NCBI GenBank assembly: GCA_023053685.1
Contig: JALIGW010000001.1
Coordinates: 66,903,740 to 66,967,739, forward strand
Reading direction: 5' to 3'
Source of the DNA: Diadophis punctatus similis
Taxonomy: Eukaryota; Chordata; Lepidosauria; Squamata; Dipsadidae
Length of the DNA: 64,000 nt
Under the pieces are notes generated by a model, which was not told where the DNA came from, did not search any database, and saw only the letters and a list, made by a program, of their open reading frames with translations. The position numbers and the translations under genes are program-made. Positions 25,047 through 34,550 of this stretch are shown here, piece by piece; position 1 is the stretch's first letter; each line of letters begins with the position of its first letter.

Positions 25047-26080
25047 GTCAATATACAGTGGTGGCAGCAGCCAAAAAAGTGAATACAATCTTTGGTTGTA
25101 TAAACAGAGACATAGAATCAAAATCACATGAAGTATTAGTACCGGTTTATAAAACCTTAGTAAGACTACACCTGGAATACTGCATCCAGGACTAGGAGGA
25201 GACATATAGTAATAGCAGTATTCCAGTATTTGAGGGGCTGCCACAAAGAAGAAGGGGTCAACTTATTTTCCAAAGCACCAGAGGGCAGGACAAGAAACAA
25301 TGGATGGAAACTAATCAAGGAGAGAAGCAACCTGGAATTAAGGACAAACATCCAAACAATGAGAACAATTAAGCAGTGGAACAGCTTGCCTTCAGATGTT
25401 GTGGGTGCTTCATCACTGGAGGTTTTTAAGAAGAGCCTGGACAACCACTTGTCTGAAATGATATAGGGCAGTGGTGGCGAACCTTTTTCGGCTCGCGTGC
25501 CAAAAAGGGGGGGGGGGCGCGCTCGCGCGCGCTCGCATGCCCGCACCCATTCCCTCCCCCCCACGCATGCGCTCAACACCCACCATGCTGCCCCCTGCGC
25601 ATGCGCACACCCCCCCACCCCCGCGCAAAGGCTTACCGGAGCCTGGGACGACGAAACCGGCAAACCGGAAGTGCGAAAAAAACGCACTTCCGGTTTGCCG
25701 GTATGCTGTTTTTTGCACTCCGGAGGGTTCAGGGAAGCTCCCTGAAGCTCCGGAATGCAAAAAACTACAAAACGGACAAACCGGAAGTGCGGAAAAGTGC
25801 ACTTCCAGTTTGTCCGTTTTGTAGTTTTTTGCATTCTGGAGCTTCAGGGAGCTTCCCTGAACCCTCCGGAGTGCAAAAAACAGCACACCGGCAAACCGGA
25901 AGTGCGTTTTTTCGCACTTCCGGTTTGCCGGTGGGCAACCCTCGCGTGCCGGCTTCTATGGCTCAGCGTGCCACCTCTGGCACGCGTGCCATAGGTTCGC
26001 CACCACGGGTATAGGGTCTCCTGCTTGAGCAGGGGGTTGGACTAGAAGACCTCGAAAGTCTCTTACATCTTACATCTCTA
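25047..26080 (+). mobile_element. CR1 LINE 3' part, interrupted by a MITE
   Basis: Coding-strand pieces include 'GAGAAGCAACCTGGAATTAAG' -like text and 'GGAACAGCTTGCCTTCAG', then the sequence breaks at 25468 and resumes at 26009 with 'GTATAGGGTCTCCTGC', 'GGGGGTTGGACTAGAAGACC'. The interval 25469-26008 is an inserted MITE. Inactive and 5' truncated. Confidence 0.75.
25469..26008. mobile_element. Palindromic hAT-type MITE, family B, with nested hairpins
   Basis: Left end CAGTGGTGGCGAAC, right end GTTCGCCACCACGG. Flanks ATATAGGG (25461-25468) and GTATAGGG (26009-26016) agree at 7 of 8. Inside, 25655-25935 is a multi-level inverted repeat: CCGGCAAACCGGAAGTGCG pairs locally with CGCACTTCCGGTTTGCCGG and again at the far side. 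The minus-strand frame of 222 codons across it is an artefact. Confidence 0.85.
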
Positions 26081-26089
26081 TGCTGATTA

Positions 26090-26697
26090 TTTGTATTTTT
26101 AGGTTTAAAATTATTTTTCTAATATTACTGGGGATCAGGATCTAAGCTATAAAAATAAATTGTTAGTTTTAAAATTTAGTATTTTAAATATTAGCATAGC
26201 TACTACTGCCTAGGGGCCCCTTGGTTCTACCATCTGCTATATCATGCTAGATGATGAATAACTTTGAAGTTAAGCCAACCTACGCACATAGACATAACAG
26301 CCTTCCATGCATACAGATCCCTAGATATTTTTCATGCTAGAGGCAACCACATTTCATCAGCTTTATCATAGCAAATCTAGCAGAACAGTTGGGCAGAATT
26401 ACATTATGTTGCCAGCAAAAGTCAATAGAATTCATGCTGAACTGCAGCCTTAATACTTTCTTGGGAGCAATGCTGATGGACTTAAAGTGTATTTCTTACT
26501 AAGCATAAAAGTTAATGCCACTGTTAAAAGTAGGCATAGGCAGAGAAAGAGCAGCAGGTTGGGGAAAGAAAACTACATCTACTCACAGGAAGAGGTATGT
26601 AGAATTCAAGCCTCTCCTTGTTTAGTGACTGCAATTGGTTCCATCAAAATGGTCACTAAGTGAACATCACTGGTTATACCATCTAATTCAGGTAAAG
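26090..26697. other. Unassigned intergenic DNA
   Basis: No coding potential recognised. Near 26612-26670 a worn piece 'CTCCTTGTTTAGTGACTGC' may belong to the ACAGGTAGTCC repeat. Confidence 0.3.
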
Positions 26698-26705
26698 TTC
26701 TATAG

Positions 26706-27465
26706 CAGTGATGGCGAACGTATGACACGTGTGCCACAGGTGGCACGCGGAGCCATATCTGAGGGCACATGAGGCGTTGCCCTATGTCAGCTCCAGCGCG
26801 CATGCGTGCACTGGCCAGCTGATTTTCTGCCTTCTTTCTGGCCATTTTTGCTCTCCCCATGGCAAAAACGGGCCAACGGGCCAACCGGAAGTTCCCTTGT
26901 GTGCTCACCCTCAGCCTCCTTTTCTCTGTCAGAGGTCTTCAGGAACTTCTTCGGCTTTGGACAGTTGCAGCCAGGCCTTGCACACCTCAGCCGATTTCTT
27001 CTGCAGCCGGCAAGGCTTTCCTGAAGGGCTCTGCAGCCGATAACAGAGCTCTGATCAATCCAGAGCTCTGTTATTGGCTACAGTGGCTTTAGGAAATCCT
27101 TACCGGCTGCAGAAGAAACGGGCCGAGTTGTGCGAGGCCTAGTTGCAACTATCTGAAGGTAAGTGATAGGGCAGCTCCTCTTCCTTTTGTTTCCGAACTT
27201 CCAATTGGCCCATTGGGCCATTTTTCGCCGTCCCAAGGCTTCAGGAGGCTTTCCTGAACCCTGGGGAGAGTGAAAAACAGCCCAACGGGCCTACTGGAAA
27301 TCCGGAGGCTTCAGTGAGGCCTGTGTGCATGCGTGGGAGGCAGCGGGGGGGGGGGTTGTGCGCATGTGCAGGGCATTGCATTATGGGTGTGGACACACAT
27401 GTGCACACTATCACATGCATGCACACCCTTTTGGCACCGGAGCTGAAAAAGGTTCACCATTACTG
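26706..27465. mobile_element. hAT-type MITE, family B, long form
   Basis: Left end CAGTGATGGCGAACG, right end GGTTCACCATTACTG, with a perfect 8-bp target duplication TTCTATAG (26698-26705 and 27466-27473). Near the ends 'GTGGCACGCGGAGCC' and 'TTTTGGCACCGGAGC' are the family marks. The interior has a hairpin centred near 27055 ('ATAACAGAGCTCTG' / 'CAGAGCTCTGTTAT'). Confidence 0.9.
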
Positions 27466-27473
27466 TTCTATAG

Positions 27474-28278
27474 TATACTGAGCCTGAGTCCTGACTCATT
27501 TTTTTTCCTTTTTGCCCCCTCACAGGGCAGAGAGATTGCTTATACAAGTAATCTCTTCCTGAGCTGTTTTTCTCACAGAATGTCCCTAAAAAGTGCAAGT
27601 TAACAAGTTCATCCCTATGACTTGAATTAGTTGATTAGAACCTCCAGCTGGTTCCTGCTGCTGTCCGAAACTGACCAGACTTTAATCAGTTTCACGCTGA
27701 AGGTTTTTGTAGTCAGGCACACAAAAATTGGTCCTAAATACACACATTGGCCTGAAAATGAATTTTTTATCATTGTATTTGTAAGTGGTCACCATCTGAG
27801 ATAATTGCTAAGCGAGGAGTGGTTGTATTGTGCCTGATTCCTTGGACTTGGCAACAACTCTACCAAAGGCTTTTTGGAACCAAAGAATCTGAAGTTTTCT
27901 TATTGCTTCTAATTGCTTGATTGTAAACTGCGTTGAGTTTTTAGTTTTGGAAACAGCATTAAACTTTCTTTTAACTAACACAAAAATAAAACCCATTAGC
28001 CTGTGGGATTAGAATTGGAGAACTCCATCATTCTCCACAAGTCTGCTCATTGACTGATCTCCTTGCTGCCTATGGATCCAATAGCAGCTATGGCAGAAAT
28101 ATGGGGCTGGGTTATGCCTATGTAATAAAAGAGCCCTCTGCTGCTCTTGTGAGTTTTCTGCACAAGGGGCAGGTCCAGCTTCACCGTTTGGTCGGGTAAA
28201 TGGGGTATTTGGATATTGTTAAAAGGCCACATTGAGTTGCTGTATCTTTTTCTAACATTTTGTTGGGGTGTCTTTTAG
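27474..28278. other. Unassigned intergenic DNA
   Basis: Nothing recognised apart from short non-coding frames. Confidence 0.3.
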
Positions 28279-28415
28279 ATTTTGAGCCTCAGAGTTTTCC
28301 TGATGCTGATCTCTGCCTGCTTGAGGGAACCACAAATTGCATATACAGTTCCGTTCCACAAACAGTGACTCTGCAGAACAGCGAGCGACTGGCACTTCTG
28401 GACCTCTGCAGTAGG
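28279..28415 (+). CDS. Candidate internal exon, unidentified
   Basis: A 137-bp open stretch is bounded by a pyrimidine-containing acceptor (GTGTCTTTTAG just before 28279) and a strong donor (GTGAGT from 28416). In the open frame it reads 'FEPQSFPDADLCLLEG' and continues to 'LQNSERLALLDLCSR', entering in phase 2 and leaving on a codon boundary. The composition is less AT-driven than the surroundings. I do not recognise the protein, no partner exon was found, and the frame could be open by chance. Confidence 0.25.
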
Positions 28416-29353
28416 GTGAGTAACAGACAGGTTGGGCGAAGGTTTCTTTATGTAAGTATCTGTAACCAATATGTTTCGGTTTGAAATATTTGTATGTGTC
28501 ATTTGTGTATTTGTTGACTGATATGGGTGATGTGCAGGTGTGCCAGCTAGATAGTCATGTGTATGTAAAATGTTAAGTGAAAATGGCCACAGCAGCAACT
28601 CCATAGCTATTACAATCAGTTAGAATGACCTGATATTCAAATAATATTATGAAAAACCTTTTTGCAAATTATACATAAAGCTATCAGTACTATACAGTGG
28701 TAAAATAGTGGCATTAAAATGAGTACTGATATATGTTTCCAAGATTTTAGAATTACAAGAATTTAGATGATAAGATATCAATTCTATATGTTCATATTTT
28801 TTAAAAAACAATAAATTTGATTCTTCAACAGCATACTCTATACTTCTGTTTTGTGTCTAAATTTATCCCGCTCAAAAGATACTAATAATCTGTAAGTTTC
28901 ACTGAAGTTTATCAATCTAAATAGCATTGATATTTTTTGTCTTTTGAGGGGAGTATGTGTATTATCTTAACTGTATTTGTCAGGTAGATAAAAGAACTGG
29001 AAGACTTTAACAAGGGAGAAAACATTTGACTAAGAATGAGATTTAAGTGGTTTCCCATCCTCTCAATTGATTCTCATCTGCAAATATTAGCCCATACAAT
29101 TACATTGCAAGAATAAAACTGAAAAAGACACATGTACAGTGTAGCGTTTAATTCTGCATTGATTCCAAAGAAGCTAAAAACTATGTTTAAAATTACAGTA
29201 AAGATAATGCCGTATACTTTCAGAAAAAAATGTACAGCCTGAACTTTGAGCCAGTTACACTGATTTTTTGAACTGTATATTTTGTATATACACTATATTT
29301 TTTGAATATAGTCTTTAAATATTTTTCACATTTGCAACATAATGTTATACTGA

Positions 29354-29367
29354 CCACCAGGAGGCAC
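29354..29367 (+). promoter_or_regulatory. CTCF-like motif (weaker)
   Basis: CCACCAGGAGGCAC matches the CTCF core except for A at the ninth position. Lies in an intergenic stretch about 650 bp beyond the NANP stop codon. Confidence 0.35.
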
Positions 29368-29388
29368 TACATGACTGGTTTCATCCTA

Positions 29389-29505
29389 CAGCAGTGTTTC
29401 TCATCCTTGTTCAGATATCACCCTGGCTCACCTTGCTAGCTGAGGAATTCTGGGAGTTGAAGTCCATGCATATGAAAATTGCCAAGGTTGAGAAATACCG
29501 TCCAA
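29389..29505. mobile_element. Short palindromic MITE, CAGTGTTTCTCA family
   Basis: Starts CAGTGTTTCTCATCCTTG, contains 'GAATTCTGGGAGTTGAAGTC' and closes with 'TTGCCAAGGTTGAGAAATAC'. A shortened member of the family seen at 3667-3786. Confidence 0.6.
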
Positions 29506-30001
29506 CAATATTGAGACTCACAGCTTAACTGTGCTTTAGTGTTGCTTACCATTATGGGGGGAAATGCAATGATGACTTGTCATTTGCTTTCTTTGAATAG
29601 CAGTAACCAAGAAATATAATTATTTGTGATTTCATTACAGAAGCTGGTTGAGTGGGTGTTATTTTAAGACAGAAACTACAACTCCGTTTCAGTTATTAAT
29701 TTCCTGTCTTAGATATCCTGATCTTCTCTCATAACAAATAAAATGATATTGCTGGACTCTTGTGAGAATTTAGTGAGTTTGCAAGATTCTGGTTTGGAGC
29801 AGCAAAAAATGGCCACTTCTTTACAGTCCTCTGTCTTAGAGTCACACTTTGACATAACATGAACAGCATGTAATGCTCAAATATGTTCAAATATGCACAG
29901 AATGTAAAAAAAAATAGAACAGAGCACTTTAAGTGAATCAATGTAAACCTCATAGATAGAAATGCCCTTTAACTGTAAACCGAAGAGGCTAAACTCTTAA
30001 A

Positions 30002-30688
30002 TTACTTGGTAAGACTGTCACGTACATTATCTGCCATCTGATTCATTTCAAAATGTTGTTTTACTAAAAGTCCAGGAAGGTCAAGAAGAGAAGAAATAGT
30101 ATAGTGAGGAACAGGAGATGTTTCCTTGGGAACTATTCCAGTTTTATTTATCCAAATGGTTGCCTTTAAACCTGCATTCAACCCTCCTTGGATGTCTGTG
30201 TCTAGAGTGTCTCCAATCATCACACAGTCCTCCGGCTGGACTCCTAAAAGTTCACAACAGTGAAGGAAAATGGATGGCGATGGTTTCTCTTCTTTCTGCT
30301 CTCCTCCTACAACAATTGCATCAAAGAATTCCTGACAGGCACAAGCTTCGATCTTTTCTCTTTGTGTCTCTGTGTCTCCATTTGTCAGCAGAAGCAAAGG
30401 GACAACTTTTCTGAGGTCTCTGAGGATCTTGCGTGTTTCCTCTGTCAAAGTGAAGTGCTGCAGGCGGGTGGTCTTCCAAAGAAAATAACATTCTCTAGCC
30501 AGCTTTTGATCGACTGTTCCTCCCTTTACTTCTTGTATAGCTCCTTCCCAATGTTGGATCCTTAGATTAGTAATGGTCATTTTAGATGGAACAAAGCATT
30601 CTTTGGACAGCTTGGCTTGGAACTTATCACACACCATGTCAGCTTCTCTTTCAGTGTAGTGATACTCATATTGTAAAATTTTGATTAC
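30002..30688 (-). CDS. NANP: NANP exon 2 (terminal coding exon)
   Basis: Acceptor ...TTTTCATAG ends at 30689; the exon begins GTA ATC AAA (V-I-K), which continues the family's EVIK block. It carries the cap domain and the remaining HAD motifs through the stop at 30002. No internal stops or frameshifts. Confidence 0.95.
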   Translation of the reverse strand, partial: VIKILQYEYHYTEREADMVCDKFQAKLSKECFVPSKMTITNLRIQHWEGAIQEVKGGTVDQKLARECYFLWKTTRLQHFTLTEETRKILRDLRKVVPLLLLTNGDTETQREKIEACACQEFFDAIVVGGEQKEEKPSPSIFLHCCELLGVQPEDCVMIGDTLDTDIQGGLNAGLKATIWINKTGIVPKETSPVPHYTISSLLDLPGLLVKQHFEMNQMADNVRDSLTK

Positions 30689-31994
30689 CTATGAAAACGG
30701 AGAAATCAAAACAATGTTAGATTGGCTGATGTTTACTTCTCCAATTTTATGCCTTCCAGAAGTGCTGGAATCTAACTTCCAGAATTCCTAGCCAACCTAC
30801 ATGCATACTGACTAGGAAGTTTGGAAACTGTAATTTAATCAAGTTAGAGCAGTGTTCCCGAGGCTTTGGCTGTTTCTTACGCAGGTGGAGTTCAGCTTAT
30901 AGAATTTCCAGCTAGAAGTTGCTAAGGTTGGGAGGCATTGCTGTAGTAGAGTCAAATGTCAGTGTTCACCATTTTTTCTTTGAAAGATTGTTTAGCAATG
31001 AATTGTTTTTATATAGAGTGATGAATAAATTGCAGAAAAAATAGAGGAAAATAAAATTTTGTGGTTTTGTATATTTGTATGAATGCAAGAACCCCGACAA
31101 GACTGAGTGGCTTTGGATATTGCCTCCTAAGGACTATGACAACTGTCCCTCCTTGGTTCTCGAGGGAGCAAAACTGACTCCCTCGGATCTGGTCCGCAAC
31201 TTGGGGGTCCTCCTAGACCCACAGCTAAAATTGGAACACCATCTCACTGCTGTGGCTAGGAGGGCCTTTGCACAGGTTCGCCTGGTGCACCAGTTGCGGC
31301 CATACTTGGAGAAGGAGGCTCTACTCACGGTCACTCATGCTCTTGTCACCTCCCGTTTGGACTACTGCAACGCACTCTACATGGGGCTACCCTTGAAGAG
31401 TATCCGGAGACTCCAGCTGGTGCAAAATGCGGCTGCGCGTGCTGTGGTGGGTGTGCCAAGGTACACCCACGTGACACCTATACTCCGCCAGCTGCATTGG
31501 TTACCCATTGGTCTCCGGGTCCAATTCAAGGTGTTGATCATCATCTTTAAAGCCCTTCATGGCTTAGGACCAGGCTATCTCCGGGACCGCATTCTGCCTC
31601 ATTCTTCCCTCCGACCGGTTAGGGCCCACAGAGTTGGCCTCCTCCAGCTCCCGTCAGCCAAGCAATGCCGACTGGCGTGTCCTAGGGGGAGAGCCTTTTC
31701 TGTGGCGGGCCCCGCGCTATGGAACCAACTCCCTCCAGAGACCCGAACCATCCCCTGCTGGCCTTCCGAAAAGCCGTTAAGACATGGCTCTTCCTGCAGG
31801 CAGGGGGTAGAGCTTAACTCCATCTGCACTCTCCCCCGGGTATGTCTGGTGGTTGAATGATTTTTTATATTGCAATTTTTTTTAATTTTTATACTTTGAT
31901 TTTAAATTGAATTTATTGGTTATTCTTGTATCTTTCTTGTGTTGTAAGCCGCCCTGAGTCCCTCGGGAGTTGGGCGGCATATAAGAAAACCAAA

Positions 31995-32025
<31 letters not shown>

Positions 32026-33340
32026 GAACATTTTAAACAATATACAATATTTCTATCCAGAAGAATACTTGTACAAACATGTTTTGGAAAAATGTCAGTA
32101 AAGCTAATAAACAATTAGAATTCTAATTGTATTTTCTCCCATAGATCATAATTGAGTTTCACATAAACATACCCCATATCAGAGGTAGGTTCCTGCCTGT
32201 TTTTGCCGGTGCGGTTAATAGCTGTTGTTCGGCGCAGAGCCGGACGCTGCTGCCGTTCGCGGCGTGGGAACTTTCCCCGGGCGCTTTCCCCAACCGCATG
32301 GAAGCCGCCAATTGCGTTCTTTTGCCCTCTGCGCATGCAGAACGCTTTGCGCATCCGCAGAGGACAAAAGAACGCAATTGGCGGCTTCCATGCGGGCGGG
32401 GAAAGCGCCCGGGGAAAGCTCCCGCACCGCGAATGGCAGCAGCGTCTTCGGCTCTGCGCCGAACAACAGCTATTAACCGCACCGGCAGGAACCCACCTGT
32501 CCCCCATATGTAGAAAACTGCTTATGGGAAGGAGGGAGGGGGAGGGAGAGCTCTGCTTTAAGGTTCTTTAAGGTTCTTCCTCCAGGAGAGCGCTAAAGTT
32601 ACATTAAAAAACCCACATATTGTGGAAATGTGAAAAATATGTTTCAAAAATGTTACCAGCTGTAAGTATGTGTGTGAGTTCCACCAAGCAGCAGGTTTAA
32701 ATTAATCTAAGTCTCCCAATCAGGTACAGTATTAACTTGGAGGCCTGTTATATATTGTAAAAAGCTTCCCCCTCCCACTGTACTGTAGACACCTGAGTAC
32801 AGACTTTTTTTTTTAATGGCTAAGCTCACACATGTCAAGTGGGTTTCTCTAGCTGGTGTTACTGAAAATGTTCAATTTTCCCTGCATGGGGAGTTAACTT
32901 GACGATCAAAAGACCCTCATCAATGTGCAGATTGAACTACAGCATGTCCCATTTCCAAAAGATAGCAAAGCATGTGGAACACTTCCTGCAATATATGACT
33001 ATTACCCTTTCGTTCTGCTGATGCACCAGAATGAGATGGGGAGCCGCGATTTAAATTCAAAAGGCTTTCAAGAGCTAAAATCAAGGCAGGATCCCCCCCC
33101 CTCTGCTAATCAGCCTTTTTCAACCTCTACTTATGTGCTTCCCTTCCTTGTTTAAGCGAGGAAGGAAGACGTGCGAATGGAAAGTACCTCTGCAATGGCT
33201 CTCCTGCTTGCAGTGGCGGTGTCGATCAAGGTGTTGTCCAAGTCAAAGAAAAGGGCTTTGATCCCGTGCAGCCCATAGCGGCAGCTTTGCCCGGCGCCCG
33301 CCAGATCCTGATCTGTAACCTCCGAGGTTGATTGGTTCAT
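30002..33340 (-). CDS. NANP: N-acylneuraminate-9-phosphatase (NANP), two exons
   Basis: HAD-superfamily phosphatase that removes the 9-phosphate from Neu5Ac-9-phosphate in the cytosol, the last step to free sialic acid before CMP activation. Coding exons are 33340-33188 and 30688-30002 (stop TAA 30004-30002), joined GAG|GTA in phase 0, together 279 residues. Motifs in order: the nucleophile motif FDLDNT (Asp33, Asp35), TNGD at about 153-156, the lysine of EEKP at about 186, and GDTLDTD at about 210-216. Similarity to the human protein is evident across the length. The human protein is 248 residues; the excess is a 20-odd-residue N-terminal extension before GLHGIKALFFD. The in-frame ATG at 33340 was chosen because none lies closer in frame; a strong-context ATG at 33276 is out of frame by one base. 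The intron holds an L2 LINE and a MITE. Confidence 0.93.
31085..32024 (+). mobile_element. L2-type LINE 3' end inside the NANP intron
   Basis: An open frame to 31860 encodes the region after the reverse-transcriptase catalytic site: 'LNPDKTEW' -like start, '[15 protein letters not shown]', 'SRLDYCNALYMGLP', '[16 protein letters not shown]', 'RAFSVAGPALWNQLP'. The 3' end has 'GTAAGCCGCCCTGAGTCC' with 'GGGCGGCATATAAG' and an (AAATA)-type tail to 32024. The long frame suggests a fairly young copy, 5' truncated, and antisense to NANP. L2 versus another CR1-group clade is from remembered motifs. Confidence 0.8.
32180..32501. mobile_element. Palindromic hAT-type MITE, family A
   Basis: Starts CAGAGGTAGGTTCC and ends near GGAACCCACCTGTC. 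Perfect 8-bp target duplication CCCCATAT (32172-32179 and 32502-32509). Over 90 percent similar by eye to 1736-2059, including the loop with GCGCATGCAG. Lies in the NANP intron. Confidence 0.88.
33188..33340 (-). CDS. NANP: NANP exon 1 (coding part)
   Basis: Encodes the HAD nucleophile motif FDLDNTLIDT and ends ASRRAIAE. Donor GTACTT begins at 33187 on the minus strand. The start codon is uncertain: see the note on the ATG at 33276. Confidence 0.85.
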
Positions 33341-34438
33341 TTGCTCGCTTGGTTGGCGTAGAAACGAGAGAGCGACATCCGAGTTCAACCGGACCTCCGT
33401 GGCTGTCGCCGTGGCGTGTTCCGCCGTTCGTGCGCATTAGATTTGCACACTTATTTGTGCACGCACACTTATGTATGTCAGGTTGCTTTTTTTCTCCCCC
33501 GATTCTCTTCCGGCTAATTTGGAGACGCCTGTGAAAACCAATAGAGAAAGCTCGTATTTAGTTTTGCCTTTGACACATCGCTTTCTGGTCCCCTCTCCCA
33601 CACCTATTCATTCATACATTCAGGACTTGCTCCTTTTTTGAGTTCTGATTTCATATGAACATGTCGATGTTTGGAGTTTTCAGTAGTTTGCTAATGCAAG
33701 ACAAAGGGGCCCAAGAGAGTTTTCTTTGCCGATTTGAACCTCCTATTGTCATTGAACAATTAAGCGGGGTCGTCCTTGTTAATACGTGGATGGAAGGCCA
33801 CCAGGATTAATGATTAAAATGGGAAGCTGAAAAAATCTCTCACCAGGAAACATCGGCCAGCCACGTCCTTCGGAACTACTGCCTAGAAAAGTAAATAAAT
33901 ACGTCTGCGGAATCACCGAGCTTGTCTGTGCCGCATTTAACGCCGTTTCGTTAAAACAATCAAAACCTTACATCTTTTCTATTCGTTTCTATGGATAGCT
34001 GCCACCCTATACTGTGTTGTAAAATCCTCATCCCGGAACTAAAAAGACCAGCAAAAGAGATTGGCACTCTCCGGTTTTTACGTACTGTACGCGTAGCCTT
34101 TTCACGCTAGAGACCGGTGAGGGGGAGGGGCTAAACAGAACGTGAATTGGAATCGGCATTCTCCCCGCCCTGTTTTCCCTCTTGATGGAGGAAAAGAGCG
34201 CGTGCGCGTGCGCGGCGCTGAAGAACGCGGCCTCCGCTTCCCTCAGGTTCGCTCTCTTGGTTGGCTCGGTCCCCCTCGTAGAGCGAGCGCGCTGTCTTTT
34301 GAGCTTCGGATCAGTGGCTGGTGGTCACTTGAGTCCGAAGGGCCAGCAGCATAAGTGTATTCCTGGGGCCCAGGTGCCTGATTATAGCTAGAGCAAGAGA
34401 AGAAGAGAAATATTTATAATATATATCTTGGTCTGATA
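33341..34438. promoter_or_regulatory. Bidirectional promoter region between NANP and RNF212
   Basis: The two coding sequences start about 1.1 kb apart on opposite strands. CpG dinucleotides are dense at about 33160-33440 and 34080-34330, unlike the surrounding AT-rich DNA; 34200-34216 has alternating GCGCGTGCGCGTGCGCGG, close to an NRF1 site. Transcription starts were not determined. Confidence 0.5.
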
Positions 34439-34550
34439 ATGGCTTGTCTGATATTCTGCAATGTATGTTTCCAGAAGCCCCAAGGAGCCGCTCTAAATTT
34501 CAGCCTGACCAACTGCGGCCATATTACCTGTGGGCAGTGTCTCCAGAAAG
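34439..34550 (+). CDS. RNF212: RNF212 exon 1
   Basis: ATG at 34439 gives [12 protein letters not shown] and the first six RING ligands. Donor GTAACC at 34551; ends one base into a glycine codon (phase 1). Confidence 0.92.

Larger units (their letters stand above)
28416..30001. other. Intergenic DNA downstream of NANP
   Basis: Likely includes the NANP 3' untranslated region near 30001 (minus strand), whose polyadenylation site was not located. Also holds a CTCF-like motif and a small MITE; otherwise nothing recognised. Confidence 0.3.

Noticed and set aside
25166..25834. The longest minus-strand frame between LINEs (222 codons)
   Set aside because: It crosses a CR1 and a palindromic MITE; frames are open on both strands because the element is an inverted repeat.
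31085..31860. Host gene of 261 codons on the plus strand
   Set aside because: Its motifs are those of a LINE reverse transcriptase C-terminal region, and it ends in a LINE tail.
32115..32571. Paired overlapping frames on both strands
   Set aside because: Mirror-image translations of the palindromic MITE at 32180-32501; the same holds at 1683-2101, 22090-22488 and 56833-57162.
33274..33276. ATG at 33276 as the NANP start
   Set aside because: As sequenced it is out of frame with the phosphatase domain by one base; kept as a finding instead.
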